Shown here one piece after another: positions 31,970 through 41,246 of a stretch of 64,000 nucleotides of DNA. Below the pieces are notes generated by a model. It searched no databases and had not been told where the DNA came from. It was given only the letters and a program-made list of their open reading frames with translations. The translations under genes were made by a program, and so were the position numbers. Numbering within the stretch: the stretch's first letter is position 1; each line of letters starts with the position of its first letter. Source of the stretch: Paracoccus marinus (GTDB lineage: Bacteria > Pseudomonadota > Alphaproteobacteria > Rhodobacterales > Rhodobacteraceae); assembly GCF_007018965.1 (NCBI RefSeq), contig NZ_VJYZ01000023.1, positions 123,928 through 187,927 on the forward strand, written 5' to 3'.

Positions 31970-33750
31970 AGCCCGTCCGCGCCGTCCAGCATGTCGAGCC
32001 GTCCGTCCGCCTGGTCGGCGCGCAGCCACTGCAGCGGGTTGCGGTAGGTCTGGTCGGGATGGGCCGCGTTCCACCGCGCGAGGTTTTCCGCGTTGTAGTA
32101 GCCCGACAGGTCGATGCTGTCGCGCTGGTCCGCGTCGTCGCCGGCGTAGAAGTCGGTGACGGTGTTGGTGTCGCGCGCCACGAACACGTCGCGGCCGGCG
32201 CCGCCGGTCAGGGTGTTCTGGCCCGCGCCGCCGTCCAGCAGGTCGTCGCCGTCGCCGCCCGCAAGCGTGTCCGCGCCCGCGCCGCCGCCGAGCGTGTCGT
32301 TGCCGGCCCCGCCCGCAAGGCTGTCGTTGCCCTCGTCGCCCGCGATCAGGTCATCGCCGAACCCGCCGTCCACGTTGTCGTTCCCGTCGCCGCCGGACAG
32401 GGTGTCGGCGCCGCCCAGCGTGTCGCTGCCTGCGGCGTCGTCGCCGTGGATGACGTCGTCGCCGATCCCGCCCAGCACGCTGTCGGCACCCACGCCGCCG
32501 GTCACGGTGTCGGCGCCGGCGCCGCCGGTCACGACGTCGTTGCCGGCGCCGGCGTCGATGACGTCCGCGTCGCCCAGGGTCGAGCCCGCGCTGTCGTCGC
32601 CCGCGATGCTGTCGTCGCCGTCGTTGCCGAAGATGGTGTCGCGGCCAAGCCCGCCCGTCACGGTGTCGTCGCCGATGCCCGCGACGACCGAATCCTGGCC
32701 GTCGCCCGCGTCGATCCGGTCGGCCCCGCCGACCGTGCTGATGCCGTCGATGTCGTCGCCGTAGATAGTGTCGTTGCCGGTCCCGCCGATCAGGCTGTCG
32801 CCCGCCGCGCCGCCGACCAGACTGTCGCTGCCCGACCCGCCGTCAAGCGTGTCCGCCGCGCCTTCGGTCAGGGTGCCGTCGAAGTTGTCGCCGTAGATGA
32901 CGTCGTTGCCGCGCCCGCCGTAAAGCTGGTCGCTGCCGGTCAGCCCCTCAAGCGTGTCGGCCGCGCCGTCGTCCGTGGTCCGGCCGTAGCCGTAGACCGT
33001 GTCGTTGCCGCCGCCGCCGCGCACGCTGTCGCGCCCCGCGCCGCCATAGATCAGGTCGTCGCCGAGGCCCGAGCGGATGAAGTCCTCGTTCCCGGTCGCG
33101 CCGGGCAGCAGCGCGTCGTTGTTGTCGACCCGGTCGCCGTCGAGATCGCCGGTGTAGTTCTCGTCGATGACGTCGTTGCCGTCGCCGCCGTCGATATAGC
33201 CGTCCTGGAACGCGCTGAGATCCTGGCGCGTCATGGTGACGCCCTTGTGGTTCGACACGTAGTCTTCCGACCGGGTCGGGAAGGTGACGCTGGTGATCGG
33301 ATAGCTGGTGATCGACGTTTCACCCGTGTCCGCGGTGCGGGGCGGCAGGATGAAGGCGTTGCCGTTCACGTCCTGCGCGACGCGGATGGTTCCGGTGATC
33401 GTCTGGAAGGTGCCGTCGGGCAGGCGCTGCGTGACCGAGGCGTTCGACACCACGACGATGGCGTCGGGCTTGGCCTTGATGATGTCGTTCCCCAGCCGGT
33501 AGGACATCGTTTCGGTCGTGTTGTACTGGTTCAGCGCCAGCGACCCGTCGCCGTTGACGTCGTCCAGCATCAGCCGCGTGCTTTGCGCGAAAAGCGGCGT
33601 CCCGTTCGATCCGAACGTCTTGTTGCCCAGCGTCGAAAGCGCGTTTTCCGCCGCGCCGCTCGACGTCGTGGTCGTGTTGGTGGTGCCCTCGACCGGATCC
33701 ATGTCCGAAAGGCGGCCGATATAAAGGCCGACATAGGTCTTCACTGCCAT
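31957..33750 (-). CDS. RTX-type calcium-binding repeat protein, truncated before its Hint domain
   Basis: The 597-residue acidic protein starts MAVKTYVGLYIGRLSDMDPV and, after about 190 residues, carries a long series of GGxGxDxUx nonapeptide repeats such as 'GGAGNDTLGGGAGADTLAGG' to about residue 530, which bind Ca2+ in a beta-roll. No Sec signal is seen; such proteins usually leave by a type I system through a C-terminal signal. The frame ends 'DMLDGADGLPPT', just where relatives continue into a Hint domain. The tail, and possibly the export or processing signal, is lost. Large surface or adhesion roles are usual for the family. Confidence 0.85.
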   Translation of the reverse strand: MAVKTYVGLYIGRLSDMDPVEGTTNTTTTSSGAAENALSTLGNKTFGSNGTPLFAQSTRLMLDDVNGDGSLALNQYNTTETMSYRLGNDIIKAKPDAIVVVSNASVTQRLPDGTFQTITGTIRVAQDVNGNAFILPPRTADTGETSITSYPITSVTFPTRSEDYVSNHKGVTMTRQDLSAFQDGYIDGGDGNDVIDENYTGDLDGDRVDNNDALLPGATGNEDFIRSGLGDDLIYGGAGRDSVRGGGGNDTVYGYGRTTDDGAADTLEGLTGSDQLYGGRGNDVIYGDNFDGTLTEGAADTLDGGSGSDSLVGGAAGDSLIGGTGNDTIYGDDIDGISTVGGADRIDAGDGQDSVVAGIGDDTVTGGLGRDTIFGNDGDDSIAGDDSAGSTLGDADVIDAGAGNDVVTGGAGADTVTGGVGADSVLGGIGDDVIHGDDAAGSDTLGGADTLSGGDGNDNVDGGFGDDLIAGDEGNDSLAGGAGNDTLGGGAGADTLAGGDGDDLLDGGAGQNTLTGGAGRDVFVARDTNTVTDFYAGDDADQRDSIDLSGYYNAENLARWNAAHPDQTYRNPLQWLRADQADGRLDMLDGADGLPPT

Positions 33751-34186
33751 GCGTCACTCCCTTGGCAACAGTGTCGTCGGTCCGTCCCGCGGCCGGGTCT
33801 GGCCGCAGGCGGAGCGTTATCGGTCCGGCCCTTCCGCGCATGGCAGGGCCGGCAGTCTTGGCGAGTCGTCGAGGCCACCGGCGGGACGCGGGGTCCGGCG
33901 GTTGCTGCAACGAACAGCGGTTCGATTTTTCAGGTGCCGCTGGCCAGCAACCACCCCTCCGGCCGAAATGGCGGCGGGCGGTTCCCGGTTGCGACGTTAC
34001 CCGTCAGGGTTGTGGCGGATTAGCATCCCATTCACTTTGAAGCTACATTTACGTGGCGACTGCGGAACTTTTTTGCCGATGCCGTTTCGTGTGTTGCACG
34101 CTTGCCCTTGGCGGCCGCCGACGATAGGTCCCTGCCGTTCCTTGTGGCGAACGGACGACCCGCGGGTCGATGGCAGGGGGGCTTTC
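33751..34186. other. Divergent intergenic region, RTX gene and lysC
   Basis: The 436 nt between the divergent genes contain no supported coding sequence. The sequence becomes AT-richer at about 34010-34080, with a T6 run at 34069-34074, the probable area of the lysC promoter. The GGGGGGC at 34175-34181 is the lysC ribosome site. No riboswitch fold was recognised. Confidence 0.4.
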
Positions 34187-35443
34187 GTGCCGCTTCTCGT
34201 AATGAAATTCGGCGGCACTTCGGTGGCCGACATCGACCGGATCGCGAACGCGGCCCGCAAGGTCCAGCGCGAGGTGGAACGCGGCTACGACGTCATCGCC
34301 ATCGTCAGCGCCATGTCGGGCAAGACCAACGAGCTGGTGGGCTGGGTCGAGGGCACGTCGCGCCTGTACGACGCGCGCGAATACGACGCCGTGGTCGCAT
34401 CGGGCGAGAACGTGACGGCGGGGCTGATGGCGCTGAGGCTGCAGGAGCTGGGCGTGCCCGCGCGCAGCTGGCAGGGCTGGCAGGTGCCGATCAACACCAC
34501 CGCGCAGCACGGCGCGGCGCGGTTCGTGACGATTCCGCGCGACAATATCGACGCGAAGTTCGCCGAAGGGATGAAGGTGGCCGTCGTCGCGGGTTTCCAG
34601 GGGATCGCGCCGGACGGGCGCGTGACGACGCTGGGCCGGGGTGGGTCCGACACCACCGCCGTGGCCTTTGCCGCGGCCTTCGGGGCGGAACGCTGCGACA
34701 TCTATACCGACGTGGACGGCATCTACACGACCGACCCGCGGATCGCGCGCAAGGCGCGCAAGCTGGACAAGATCGCGTTCGAGGAGATGCTGGAACTGGC
34801 GTCCCTCGGCGCGAAGGTGCTGCAGACCCGCTCGGTCGAGCTGGCGATGCGCTACAACGTGCGCCTGCGGGTGCTGTCCTCGTTCGAGGATACGGATGAA
34901 ACCAGCGGCACGCTGGTCTGCGATGAGGACGAGATCATGGAATCCAAGGTCGTATCGGGCGTCGCCTACAGCCGCGACGAGGCCAAGATCACGCTGGTCA
35001 CGGTCGAGGACCGGCCCGGCATCTCGGCCGCCATCTTCCAGCCGCTGGCGGACGGCGGCGTGAACGTGGACATGATCGTCCAGAACATCTCGGAACGCGA
35101 CTACGAGAACCATCCCGGCGCGGTCACCGACATGACGTTTTCCTGCCCGATCAACCAGGTCGAGCGGGCCAAGAAGGCGATGGAGGACGCGCGCGCCAGC
35201 GGCGCCATCGCCTATGACGAGCTGGTCGTGGACGACGACGTGGCCAAGGTGTCGGTCGTGGGCATCGGGATGCGCTCGCACGCGGGCGTGGCCGCGCGCA
35301 TGTTCAAGGCACTTGCCGACGAGAACATCAACATCAAGGTGATCGCCACCAGCGAGATCAAGATTTCGGTCCTGATCGACCGCAGATATATGGAACTGGC
35401 GGTGCAGGCGCTGCATGATGCCTTCCAGCTTGAAAGGGCCTGA
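34187..35443 (+). CDS. lysC: Aspartate kinase
   Basis: The 418-residue protein begins at GTG 34187 (VPLLVMKFGGTSVADIDR), placed by the CAGGGGGG ribosome site and the family N-terminus. The kinase domain has 'KFGGTSVA' near residue 6, 'GFQGI' near 136 and 'GRGGSDTTAVA' near 150; two ACT domains follow from about residue 265 ('EDRPGISAAIF' and 'IKVIATSEIKISVLID'). It phosphorylates aspartate at the head of lysine, threonine and methionine synthesis; the ACT domains indicate feedback inhibition by lysine and/or threonine. It is followed by ptsP after 53 nt, a frequent order in this family of bacteria. Confidence 0.96.
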   Translation: MPLLVMKFGGTSVADIDRIANAARKVQREVERGYDVIAIVSAMSGKTNELVGWVEGTSRLYDAREYDAVVASGENVTAGLMALRLQELGVPARSWQGWQVPINTTAQHGAARFVTIPRDNIDAKFAEGMKVAVVAGFQGIAPDGRVTTLGRGGSDTTAVAFAAAFGAERCDIYTDVDGIYTTDPRIARKARKLDKIAFEEMLELASLGAKVLQTRSVELAMRYNVRLRVLSSFEDTDETSGTLVCDEDEIMESKVVSGVAYSRDEAKITLVTVEDRPGISAAIFQPLADGGVNVDMIVQNISERDYENHPGAVTDMTFSCPINQVERAKKAMEDARASGAIAYDELVVDDDVAKVSVVGIGMRSHAGVAARMFKALADENINIKVIATSEIKISVLIDRRYMELAVQALHDAFQLERA

Positions 35444-35496
35444 TCCCCGGGATCGGCCATAGCCGGCGGCCGGGCCGCGCGGCGGGGGACGGAGAG

Positions 35497-37746
35497 TTGA
35501 GCGGAGACCTGGCCGAAAGCGAATCCCGCAAGCTGCTTCAGCGGCTCAGGGATACGCTTGCCGCGCCGGGGGCGAGCCAGGACCGGCTCGACAACATCAC
35601 CCACCACATCGCCGATTCGATCGGGGCCGAGGTCTGTTCGGTCTATCTGTTCCGCGATCCGCAGACGCTGGAACTATGCGCGACCGAAGGGCTGCGGCCC
35701 GAGGCGGTGCATCAGACCCGGCTGCGGCTGGGCGAGGGGCTGGTGGGCCGCGTGGCCCGCACCGGCCAGCCGATCAACACCGCCGACGCCCCCGCCGAGC
35801 CGGGCTTCCGCTTCATGCCCGAGACGGGGGAAGAGGTGTATCCCTCGTTCCTAGGCGTGCCGATCCAGCGCGTGGGCGAGAAGCTGGGCGTTCTGGTCGT
35901 GCAGTCGCGCCAGTCCCGCCGCTTCACCGAGGACGAATGCTACGGCATGGAAGTCGTCGCGATGGTGCTGGCCGAGATGGCGGAACTGGGCGCCTTTGCC
36001 GGCGGCAGCAACGACGGCGTGACCGCGCGCCACCGCTTTCCGGCCGTGTTCCGGGGCACCAGCGGGCAGGAAGGCGCGGCCGAGGGGCATGTCTGGCTGC
36101 ACGAACCCCGTGTCGTCGTGACGAACCCGGTCGGCGACGATCCGCAGCGCGAGCGCGCGCGCCTGGCCGAGGGCGTGGCGATGCTGCGGTCCCGCCTTGA
36201 TGCGCTGCTGGCGGACCTGTCGCTGGGCGGGGGCGATCACGCCGACGTCATGGAAACCTTCCGCATGTTCGCCAACTCGCGCAGCTGGATGCGGCGGATG
36301 GAAGAGGACATCGACCTTGGCCTGTCGGCGGAGGCCGCGGTGGAAAAGGAACAGGGGCAGGCCCGCGCGCGGCTGGAACGCGCGACCGACCCCTATCTGC
36401 GCGAGCGGCTGCACGATCTCGACGACCTGTCGAACCGGCTGCTGCGGATCCTGACCGGGCAGGGCCGCGACACCGGGGCCGAGATGCCGGAAAACCCGAT
36501 CCTCGTCGCGCGCAACATCGGCCCGGCCGAACTGCTGGACTATGGCCGCAAGCTGCGCGGGGTGGTCCTGTCCGAAGGCAGCGTCGGCAGCCACGCGGCC
36601 ATCGTCGCGCGGGCGCTGGCGATCCCGCTGGTCGTCAACGCGGGCCGGATCGCGGTCGAGGCGCTGAACGGCGACGCGATCTTCGTCGACGGCGACACCG
36701 GGATCGTCCACCTGCGCCCCGAGGACAGCGTGGCCGCCGCGTTCCGCGACAAGATCGCGATGCAGGCCGAGGCGCAGAAGCGGTACGCCGACCTGCGCGG
36801 CCTGCCCGCCGTCGCCACCTGCGGCACCCGGATCGAGCTTTACATGAACGCGGGCCTGATGGCCGACCTGCCGTCGCTCGAAGGGTCGGGGGCCGAAGGC
36901 GTGGGCCTGTTCCGCACCGAGTTGCAGTTCCTGACCCGAACCCGCGTGCCCCGGCGCGGCGATCTCGCCACGCTGTACCGCAAGGTGATGGACAACGCGC
37001 AGGGCAAGCCCGTCGTGTTCCGCACCCTCGACATCGGGTCCGACAAGGTTCTGCCCTACATGAAGCCGCAGGACGAGCCGAACCCGGCGATGGGGTGGCG
37101 CGCGATCCGGCTCGGCCTCGACAAGCGCGGCGTCCTGCGGATGCAGTTGCAGGCGCTTCTGCGCGCGGGCGCGGGCCGGCCGCTTGAGATCATGTTCCCG
37201 TTCGTGGCCGAGCCGTCCGAGTTCACGCGCGCCCGCGCGATCCTGGGCGAGCAGCTGGAACGCGAGCGGCAGCTGGGGCACGAGCTGCCGACCAGCATCC
37301 GCGTCGGCGCGATGCTGGAAACGCCGTCGATCGCGTTCGCGCCGCGCTCGTTCTTCACGTCCTGCGATTTCCTGTCGATCGGCGGCAACGACCTCAAGCA
37401 GTTCTTCTTCGCCGCCGACCGCGAGAACGAGGCGGTGCGCCGCCGCTATGACACGCTGTCGCCCGCGTTCCTGTCGCTTCTCAAGCAGATCGTGGACCGC
37501 TGCGACGAAGCGGGCGTGCCGCTCAGCTTCTGCGGCGAGGATGCGGGCCGCCCGATCGAGGCCGCGACCTTTGCCGCGCTGGGGCTGCGCAAGCTGTCGA
37601 TGCGGCCCGCGTCGATCGGGCCGGTCAAGCATCTGTTCCGCCGCATCGACCTGTCGGAACTGTCGCGGGTGGTGGCAGGCGGCATGGAAAGCGACGCCGA
37701 AACGCTGCGCCCCGCGATCACCGACTGGCTGGCGCGGAACGGCTGA
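35497..37746 (+). CDS. ptsP: PEP-protein phosphotransferase, nitrogen PTS enzyme I
   Basis: The 749-residue protein starts at TTG 35497 after GGAGAG. It has an N-terminal GAF domain (about 20-165), then the enzyme I parts: the phospho-histidine His366 in 'GSVGSHAAIVARALAIPLV', the PEP-binding barrel with 'GVGLFRTELQFL' near 468 and the C-terminal catalytic Cys679 in 'LSFCGEDAG'. The GAF domain, which senses glutamine in studied relatives, marks it as PtsP rather than PtsI. It passes phosphate from PEP to the NPr protein, linking carbon/nitrogen status to regulation. Confidence 0.95.
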   Translation: MSGDLAESESRKLLQRLRDTLAAPGASQDRLDNITHHIADSIGAEVCSVYLFRDPQTLELCATEGLRPEAVHQTRLRLGEGLVGRVARTGQPINTADAPAEPGFRFMPETGEEVYPSFLGVPIQRVGEKLGVLVVQSRQSRRFTEDECYGMEVVAMVLAEMAELGAFAGGSNDGVTARHRFPAVFRGTSGQEGAAEGHVWLHEPRVVVTNPVGDDPQRERARLAEGVAMLRSRLDALLADLSLGGGDHADVMETFRMFANSRSWMRRMEEDIDLGLSAEAAVEKEQGQARARLERATDPYLRERLHDLDDLSNRLLRILTGQGRDTGAEMPENPILVARNIGPAELLDYGRKLRGVVLSEGSVGSHAAIVARALAIPLVVNAGRIAVEALNGDAIFVDGDTGIVHLRPEDSVAAAFRDKIAMQAEAQKRYADLRGLPAVATCGTRIELYMNAGLMADLPSLEGSGAEGVGLFRTELQFLTRTRVPRRGDLATLYRKVMDNAQGKPVVFRTLDIGSDKVLPYMKPQDEPNPAMGWRAIRLGLDKRGVLRMQLQALLRAGAGRPLEIMFPFVAEPSEFTRARAILGEQLERERQLGHELPTSIRVGAMLETPSIAFAPRSFFTSCDFLSIGGNDLKQFFFAADRENEAVRRRYDTLSPAFLSLLKQIVDRCDEAGVPLSFCGEDAGRPIEAATFAALGLRKLSMRPASIGPVKHLFRRIDLSELSRVVAGGMESDAETLRPAITDWLARNG

Positions 37747-37792
37747 CGGAACGGCTGACGCGGCGGTTGATGGGGCGGCAGCCGCGCGCGGC

Positions 37793-39064
37793 TCAGCGTG
37801 CCGCGGCGATGGCAAGGCCGTCGGCGACCGCCGTGAACACCTCGGAAAACGAATGGCGGGCGGCCGGGAACTCGGCCCGCATGGCGGCCGACACCATCGC
37901 CATCAGGCTGGACCCGCCGACATAGATCACTTGCCCGACCTCGCGCGCGTCAACCCCGGCCATCCGCAGCGTCTCGCGCGCGCCCTGCGCCAGCGCGTCG
38001 GCGTGGCGCGCAAGGCTTTCGGACACGGCGTCGGCGCTCAGGGGCGCCGACAGGCCGGGCTCGACCAGGTCCAGCCGGATCGCGGCGCCGTCCTCGCCCC
38101 CGTTCGCGGCGATCTTGCCTCGCTCGACCGCAAAGGCCACGTCATGGGCCAGCTCGTCGTCCAGCACCCGGGCCAGCCGCGACAGCTTCGCGGGCTCTTC
38201 GGCCAGCCGCACCATCTCGGCCGTCATGCGGCGGTTCTGGGGGGTGTAAGCGAAGGGGATCTTTTCCCACGTCGCCAGGTCGTTGAAGATCGCGTTCGGG
38301 GTGGGCGAGGTGCCCGGCCCCATCGCCTTGCGAAGCTCGGTCCCCCTGCCCAGCAGCGGCATCACCCGGTCGATGCTGATCGCGCGGTCGAAGTCGGTGC
38401 CGCCGATGCGGACGCCGTGGTTGGCGAGGATGTCGACCCCGCCCAGTCCGGCCGTGCCCTGAGCCGTGCCCCCGCCCGCGCGAAACAGCGAGAAGTCCGA
38501 GGTGCCGCCGCCCACGTCCACGATCAGCCCGACCGATCCGTCGGCGTCCAGCGCGCCGCTGGCGATCGCGGCGGCCTCGGGCTCGGCCATGAACTCGACC
38601 TCGCGGAAGCCCGCGGCGAGATAGCAGCGGCGCAGATCGTCCAGCGCCTGCCCCTCGCGCGGGTCGTCCGCGCCGTGAAACACCACCGGCCGCCCCGACA
38701 GCGCGCGGTCGAAGGTCAGGCCCGTTTCCGACTCGGCCCGCGTTTTCATGTGCGACAGGAAGCGGGCGATGATGTCCACGAACGTCACGCGCTCGTTCAG
38801 GATCTGGCGGCGTTCGTGCATGAGCGATGTGCCCAGCACCCGCTTCAGCGCCCGCATGAACCGCCCCTCGACCCCGTCCAGAAGCGCGCGGTTCGCCGCC
38901 TCGCCGATCAGCGTGCGCCGGGTCTCATAGTCGAAGAAGAAGGTGGTGGGCAGCGTGGACTGTCCCTGACCCATGCGGATCAGGCGCGGTTTGCCGTCCA
39001 GAAACCCCGCCGCCGAGTTCGAGGTGCCGAAGTCGATCCCGAGCGCGGGGGTGCGGGGGGACAT
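37793..39064 (-). CDS. Hsp70-family protein, YegD-like putative chaperone
   Basis: The 423-residue protein starts MSPRTPALGIDFGTSNSAAG and contains the Hsp70/actin ATPase motifs: phosphate 1 'GIDFGTSNS' near residue 9, 'AEPEAAA' near 167, phosphate 2 'LIVDVGGGTSDF' near 186 and the adenosine motif 'VIYVGGSSLM' near 382. It lacks the substrate-binding domain of DnaK and corresponds to the short YegD-type Hsp70. ATG 39064 was chosen because the upstream in-frame extension is proline-rich low complexity and the family starts here. Its client is unknown. Confidence 0.88.
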   Translation of the reverse strand: MSPRTPALGIDFGTSNSAAGFLDGKPRLIRMGQGQSTLPTTFFFDYETRRTLIGEAANRALLDGVEGRFMRALKRVLGTSLMHERRQILNERVTFVDIIARFLSHMKTRAESETGLTFDRALSGRPVVFHGADDPREGQALDDLRRCYLAAGFREVEFMAEPEAAAIASGALDADGSVGLIVDVGGGTSDFSLFRAGGGTAQGTAGLGGVDILANHGVRIGGTDFDRAISIDRVMPLLGRGTELRKAMGPGTSPTPNAIFNDLATWEKIPFAYTPQNRRMTAEMVRLAEEPAKLSRLARVLDDELAHDVAFAVERGKIAANGGEDGAAIRLDLVEPGLSAPLSADAVSESLARHADALAQGARETLRMAGVDAREVGQVIYVGGSSLMAMVSAAMRAEFPAARHSFSEVFTAVADGLAIAAAR

Positions 39065-39129
39065 GGGACGGCTCCGGCAGGTCGAAGGGCGGGAAGGGCG
39101 GGGCAGGGCTGGGCAGGGCAGGCTGGGAC

Positions 39130-39162
39130 GAAAAAGGGCCACGGCAGCGATGCCTGGCCCTT
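39130..39162 (-). terminator. Rho-independent terminator downstream of tRNA-Arg
   Basis: AAGGGCCA at 39134-39141 pairs with TGGCCCTT at 39155-39162 and the stem continues as GGCA (39143-39146) with TGCC (39151-39154), with one bulged C and a GCGA loop. On the minus strand it is followed by a T-run, complement of A5 at 39131-39135. It lies about 70 nt beyond the 3' end of the tRNA-Arg gene and fits its terminator. Confidence 0.8.
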
Positions 39163-39232
39163 GCGGCGGTGTCGGTCTATGCCTGCGCGCGGCGCGCCCG
39201 AAGGCGGCTGGCAGGAGATTGGCAAGGCAAGT

Positions 39233-39308
39233 GGCGGACCCAGAGCGATTCGAACGCCCGACCCCCAGATTCGTAGTCTGGTGCTCTATCCAGCTGAGCT
39301 ATGGGTCC
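39233..39308 (-). tRNA. tRNA-Arg(ACG)
   Basis: The minus strand folds into a complete cloverleaf: acceptor GGACCCA pairs with TGGGTCC, the D arm contains AGCTCAGCTGGATAGAGC, the anticodon arm is CCAGA-CTACGAA-TCTGG (anticodon ACG, plus-strand 39272-39274 CGT), and the T loop is TTCGAAT. The discriminator is G and CCA is encoded at 39235-39233. The A of the anticodon is expected to be edited to inosine by TadA, reading CGU, CGC and CGA. Confidence 0.97.
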
Positions 39309-39384
39309 GTCGTGAGGGCGGTTCCTACGGCCGGGCGGCGGGGGATGCAAGCGGAAACTTCGCTCGGGCGGCGCGGTTTCGGGG

Positions 39385-40803
39385 TCAGCCCGCGCCGTGC
39401 GGGTCGCGGGGCAGGTGAACGCAGAACTCGGTCCCGTCCTCGCCGGTCCGCACCAGCTCCAGCCCGCCGCCGTGTCCGCGCATCAGGTCGGCGGCGATCG
39501 CAAGGCCAAGCCCGGTGCCGCCCTTGCGGATGCCGCCGGTGAAGGGCTGGAACAGGTTCGCGAGCGCCCTTTCCGGCAGGCCCGGCCCGGTGTCGCCCAC
39601 GCGCAGCCACCAGCCGGTCTCGTTCTCGCCCGCGCCGATCTCGATCGTGCCCGCGCGGCGCGTGGCCTCGATCGCCTGGCGGGCGTTGCGGACGAGGTTG
39701 GTCAGCACCCGGTAAAGCTGCTCGCGGTCGGCGCGGATCGTCAGGCCCGCGGGCACGTCGGTCAGGAATTCGACCGGCTCGAGCTTCTCGCGCGCCTGAT
39801 CGCGGCTTTCGGCGGCAAGGCGCTCGGCCTCGATCACGTCGGCGACGAGCGTGGACAGGTTGAACAGCGACAGCTGCGGGGGCGCCTCCTCGGCCTTGCC
39901 GAAGGCCAGCGTCGTCTCGCAAAGGTTCACCGCGCGCGAGATCGACCCCACCAGCTTCGGCGCGGTGCGGCGCACGCCGGGGTCGGCGCTGCCTTCCAGC
40001 CGGTCGGCGAGGATCTGGCTGGTGGACAGGACGTTGCGCAGGTCGTGGCTGATCTTGGCGACCGCCTGCCCCAGCTGCGCCAGCCGCTCGCGCTGCTTCA
40101 GGGAAGACGTGACCGTCCGCTGCATGGCGGCAAGCGCGGTCTCGGCGGCGCGGACCTCGGCCATGCTGGCCGACGGCTCGATGATGCGGCGGGCGTCGTC
40201 GGGCGCGTTGGCATAGGCGATCATGTGCCCGATCACGCGCCGGATCGGCTGGACGATCAGCCGCTGCGCGGCAAGGTTCAGCACCAGCGCCGTGAGGATC
40301 GAGAACGCCGCCGACACGGTCAGAAGGCGGATCCCGAACTCGATCATGTCGGCGCGCAGGGGGGCGCTGTCCATCGTGATCTCGATCAGCTGGCCCGCCT
40401 GGCGGACCGGCGCGCCGATCACGCGGATGATCTGGTTCTGGGGCCGCACCAGCAACCGCAGCGCGTCGCCCGTCAGCGCAAGAAAGCCCGGGTCGCGCAG
40501 GTCGTAGGTGGCGGCGATGGGCGCAGGCAGCGGCGAGGACAGCACCAGCCTGCGGATATCGTCGCGGCGCAGGACGACGTTATAGACGCCCGCCGTTTCC
40601 AGCAGTTCCGATTCGAGGTCCGAGGCGAGCGACTCGTCGGTGGCCAGCAGCGCGAGGCTGGCGATCTGGGCCCGTTCCAGCCGGCTGTCGAGATAGCCGC
40701 GGCGGTGGTTGCTGAGCGATGGGATCAGGATCGCGGCCTCGGCCAGCACCACGAACAGGATCGTGAGTGCTGCGAACCGACCTGATAGCGTGTTGAAGTT
40801 CAT
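39385..40803 (-). CDS. Membrane sensor histidine kinase
   Basis: The 472-residue kinase starts [20 protein letters not shown] at ATG 40803 after GGGAGCAG. Membrane segments lie at about residues 10-30 and 155-178 around a small periplasmic sensor; a HAMP-like segment follows ('[14 protein letters not shown]'). The phospho-acceptor is His253 in '[11 protein letters not shown]', and the ATPase domain has '[12 protein letters not shown]' near 378, '[11 protein letters not shown]' near 408 and '[13 protein letters not shown]' near 434. The HDLRN form places it in the HisKA group without a recognisable named system. No response regulator is adjacent, so it is an orphan here. Confidence 0.9.
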   Translation of the reverse strand: MNFNTLSGRFAALTILFVVLAEAAILIPSLSNHRRGYLDSRLERAQIASLALLATDESLASDLESELLETAGVYNVVLRRDDIRRLVLSSPLPAPIAATYDLRDPGFLALTGDALRLLVRPQNQIIRVIGAPVRQAGQLIEITMDSAPLRADMIEFGIRLLTVSAAFSILTALVLNLAAQRLIVQPIRRVIGHMIAYANAPDDARRIIEPSASMAEVRAAETALAAMQRTVTSSLKQRERLAQLGQAVAKISHDLRNVLSTSQILADRLEGSADPGVRRTAPKLVGSISRAVNLCETTLAFGKAEEAPPQLSLFNLSTLVADVIEAERLAAESRDQAREKLEPVEFLTDVPAGLTIRADREQLYRVLTNLVRNARQAIEATRRAGTIEIGAGENETGWWLRVGDTGPGLPERALANLFQPFTGGIRKGGTGLGLAIAADLMRGHGGGLELVRTGEDGTEFCVHLPRDPHGAG

Positions 40804-40987
40804 CTGCTCCCGATGCCGCGCACCCGTTTCCGCCCGGCTTGCATGACGCCGCCGACAGGGGCAACCCGTGGCGATCAAACAACCGTGATCGGCGCGGGGT
40901 TCCCGATCGCCTGCCCGGAAGGCGAGTTCGGGGGCTGGTGGGCCTGCCGATCACGGGCTTCGCGCGAATGGGCGCGCGAATGGGCGG

Positions 40988-41016
40988 TTGACTCGTCCCG
41001 TCGGCACTTCTATCAG
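40988..41016 (+). promoter_or_regulatory. Probable sigma-70 promoter of rpmH
   Basis: TTGACT at 40988-40993 and TATCAG at 41011-41016 are separated by 17 nt, a good housekeeping-type promoter 79 nt before the rpmH start. It would drive the rpmH-rnpA-yidD cluster. The assignment is by consensus only. Confidence 0.6.
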
Positions 41017-41094
41017 GCGGGCTTCGCATCACCTGCGCGCGCCGCGGGCCGTCCGGCCGTCGAACGCGCACACCCGACCTTCGGAGTGAAGACA

Positions 41095-41229
41095 ATGAAA
41101 CGCACCTTCCAGCCGTCGAACCTCGTTCGCGCGCGCCGCCACGGTTTCCGTGCCCGCATGGCGACCAAAGGCGGCCGCCGGGTTCTGAACGCGCGCCGCG
41201 CCAAGGGCCGCAAGGTCCTGTCGGCCTGA
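41095..41229 (+). CDS. rpmH: 50S ribosomal protein L34
   Basis: The 44-residue basic protein starts [20 protein letters not shown] and ends KGRKVLSA, the invariant L34 sequence. It is too short for most gene scans but unmistakable. It heads the rpmH-rnpA-yidD-ttcA-yidC cluster. L34 is a large-subunit protein that binds 23S rRNA. A GGAGTG ribosome site lies at 41082-41087. Confidence 0.98.
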   Translation: MKRTFQPSNLVRARRHGFRARMATKGGRRVLNARRAKGRKVLSA

Positions 41230-41246
41230 TCGCGTGCGGGGCGAGC

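Noticed and set aside
32200..33100. Repeated GC-rich DNA that could be taken for a CRISPR or satellite array
   Set aside because: The period is about 27 nt and follows the coding frame of RTX nonapeptides; units are imperfect and there are no spacers.
31561..34023. A long plus-strand open frame antisense to the RTX gene
   Set aside because: It reads the complement of GGxGxD repeats as Val/Ala-rich repeats; no family or ribosome site supports it.
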